NCBI GenBank assembly: GCA_902470455.1
Contig: CABRGI010000036.1
Location: 1 to 7,332 of the forward strand
Direction: 5' to 3'
DNA from: an uncultured Parvimonas sp.
GTDB lineage: Bacteria; Bacillota; Clostridia; Tissierellales; Peptoniphilaceae
DNA length: 7,332 nucleotides
How positions within the stretch are numbered: the stretch's first letter is position 1; each line of letters opens with the position of its first letter. The notes beneath the pieces are model-generated. The model did not search any database. It was not told the origin of the DNA and worked only from the letters and a program-made list of their open reading frames with translations. Shown piece by piece: positions 6,333-7,332 of this stretch. The translations under genes were made by a program, and so were the position numbers.

Positions 6333-6397
6333 TAATTTTATGTTGAATACTAGATATATATACTTAATAAAGGATAAATCTATATAACTAAATATTC

Positions 6398-6432
6398 AAA
6401 AAAATAATGGACAACAAGTCCATTATTTTTTT
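6398..6432 (-). terminator. Rho-independent terminator of the FtsX-like permease gene
   Basis: A perfect 15-bp stem AAAAAAATAATGGAC (6398-6412)/GTCCATTATTTTTTT (6418-6432) has a 5-base loop. On the minus strand it ends in a T-run, about 45 bases past the permease stop codon. The rest of the 6297-6476 gap is AT-rich and holds only this hairpin and the ricT promoter and ribosome site. Confidence 0.88.
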
Positions 6433-6476
6433 ATTGATTTTATTTTAAAACTAGATAAACTATCAAATATTTATTT

Positions 6477-7332
6477 TTATTCTCTGTTTTTTAAAACTTC
6501 GCTGAAATTCATTTTGGATATTCTATAGAACTGTAATGTACTTACAAATATATAGGTTGCAATAGTAATTAAAATTGATAATATTACTGTTTTTGGAGAG
6601 ATATAAAGCTCTAAATATCCTGAAAATTTAAGCATAGAGTAGTACATTATTTCCTTTACAGCATATAATTCAAGCGGTATTAAAGCTATTAAACTTATCA
6701 ATAAAGTTATCGTTACAGGTCTTATATAAATTTTTGAAATTTCTCTATTAGTATATCCGAATATTTTTAAGTAGGCTATCTGTATCGTATTCTTATCAGT
6801 TATTATTTTCATAAGACTATACATAAAACCTGCTAAAAATATAGCAGATAAAAAAATAAATGAATTTATAAGTGGATTCATAATTTTAGATAATTGTTTT
6901 GAAACATCAGTCACTGAATTTTCGTCAATTGTAGTTGCGATGTATTTTTCATCAATATCCAATTTTTCATTGCTGAAATAACCGTTAAAGAATTCCTTTT
7001 GTTGTTCTATTTCTTCATTCAGAAATTCCTTTTTTACAAAAGCTGAAAGACTAGAAGATTTTTTGTATATATCAACTATCTTATAAGTTTTTTCTTTATC
7101 TGATAAATTCCATTTAATAGTTATTTTGTCTCCTACATATTTTCTGAGTTTTTTTGAAAGATATTCACTTATAATTATTTCGTTTTTGTTTTCAGGTAAT
7201 TTTTTATTTTGAAAATATTTTGAGTTTTCACTAATTCCTAATAACAATATATCATCGTCAGCTTTTCTGATAGGGTGATAAACACTTGCAGGTATCATCG
7301 TATATTTTTCTGAGTTTTTATCCTCAATTTCT
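6477..7332 (-). CDS. FtsX-like ABC transporter permease, C-terminal part (partial)
   Basis: The frame stays open past an internal ATG at 7298 (11 further codons) to the right edge, so the true start lies outside the window and about 284 residues are visible. The first part is a hydrophilic extracytoplasmic region with short beta-like stretches, such as KKLRKYVGDKITIKW, typical of MacB/FtsX periplasmic-core domains. Three hydrophobic segments follow, at about residues 143-164, 193-213 and 236-256 counted from the 7298 ATG. Between the first two lies IAYLKIFGYTNREISKIY, the usual FtsX coupling-helix pattern that contacts the ATPase. The C-terminus FSEVLKNRE is also typical. Substrate is unknown: lipoprotein, peptide or antimicrobial-resistance exporters all use this fold. 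The partner ATPase is probably off the right edge. Confidence 0.85.
   Translation of the reverse strand, partial: EIEDKNSEKYTMIPASVYHPIRKADDDILLLGISENSKYFQNKKLPENKNEIIISEYLSKKLRKYVGDKITIKWNLSDKEKTYKIVDIYKKSSSLSAFVKKEFLNEEIEQQKEFFNGYFSNEKLDIDEKYIATTIDENSVTDVSKQLSKIMNPLINSFIFLSAIFLAGFMYSLMKIITDKNTIQIAYLKIFGYTNREISKIYIRPVTITLLISLIALIPLELYAVKEIMYYSMLKFSGYLELYISPKTVILSILITIATYIFVSTLQFYRISKMNFSEVLKNRE

Noticed and set aside
4244..6432. The three A/T-flanked hairpins as copies of a dispersed repeat or CRISPR-like element
   Set aside because: Their stem sequences differ (GGATATG, AGAGTTG, ATGGAC) and each sits just after a stop codon. They are independent terminators.

Overview
This 7.3 kb window is AT-rich (about 28% G+C by eye) bacterial chromosome with strong AGGAGG-type ribosome binding sites, sigma-A-like promoters and a T-box leader. 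That points to a low-GC Firmicute. The gene content and protein style suggest an anaerobic Clostridia/Tissierellia-type coccus (Parvimonas/Peptoniphilus-like). The genus is an inference, not shown by the sequence.

Left part, plus strand (1-4240). After the tail of a probable glycerophosphodiester phosphodiesterase, a promoter drives a cysteine T-box leader and then a tightly packed operon: cysS (cysteinyl-tRNA synthetase), rlmB (23S rRNA 2'-O-methyltransferase), rae1/yacP (NYN-domain ribosome-linked endoribonuclease), a DpnI-type endonuclease specific for adenine-methylated GATC, and a ComEB-like dCMP deaminase. The leader is internally consistent: its specifier codon is TGC, and its T-box bulge is UGGA, whose A can pair with the U73 discriminator of tRNA-Cys. 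The operon ends at a hairpin shared with the convergent asnA.

Right part, minus strand (4272-7332). Three genes point left, each followed by its own hairpin: asnA (ammonia-dependent asparagine synthetase), ricT/yaaT (PSP1-domain, cysteine-rich partner of RNase Y regulation), and the C-terminal part of an FtsX-like ABC transporter permease that runs off the right edge. asnA and ricT have recognisable promoters of their own.

The most notable point is the placement of a methyl-directed restriction enzyme inside a translation/RNA-metabolism operon under a cysteine T-box, with no DNA methyltransferase in view. The proteins themselves belong to known families. What is unusual is the arrangement: dpnI lies where sigH is in Bacillus, and mrnC is missing between cysS and rlmB. 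I did not find a wholly new gene family.
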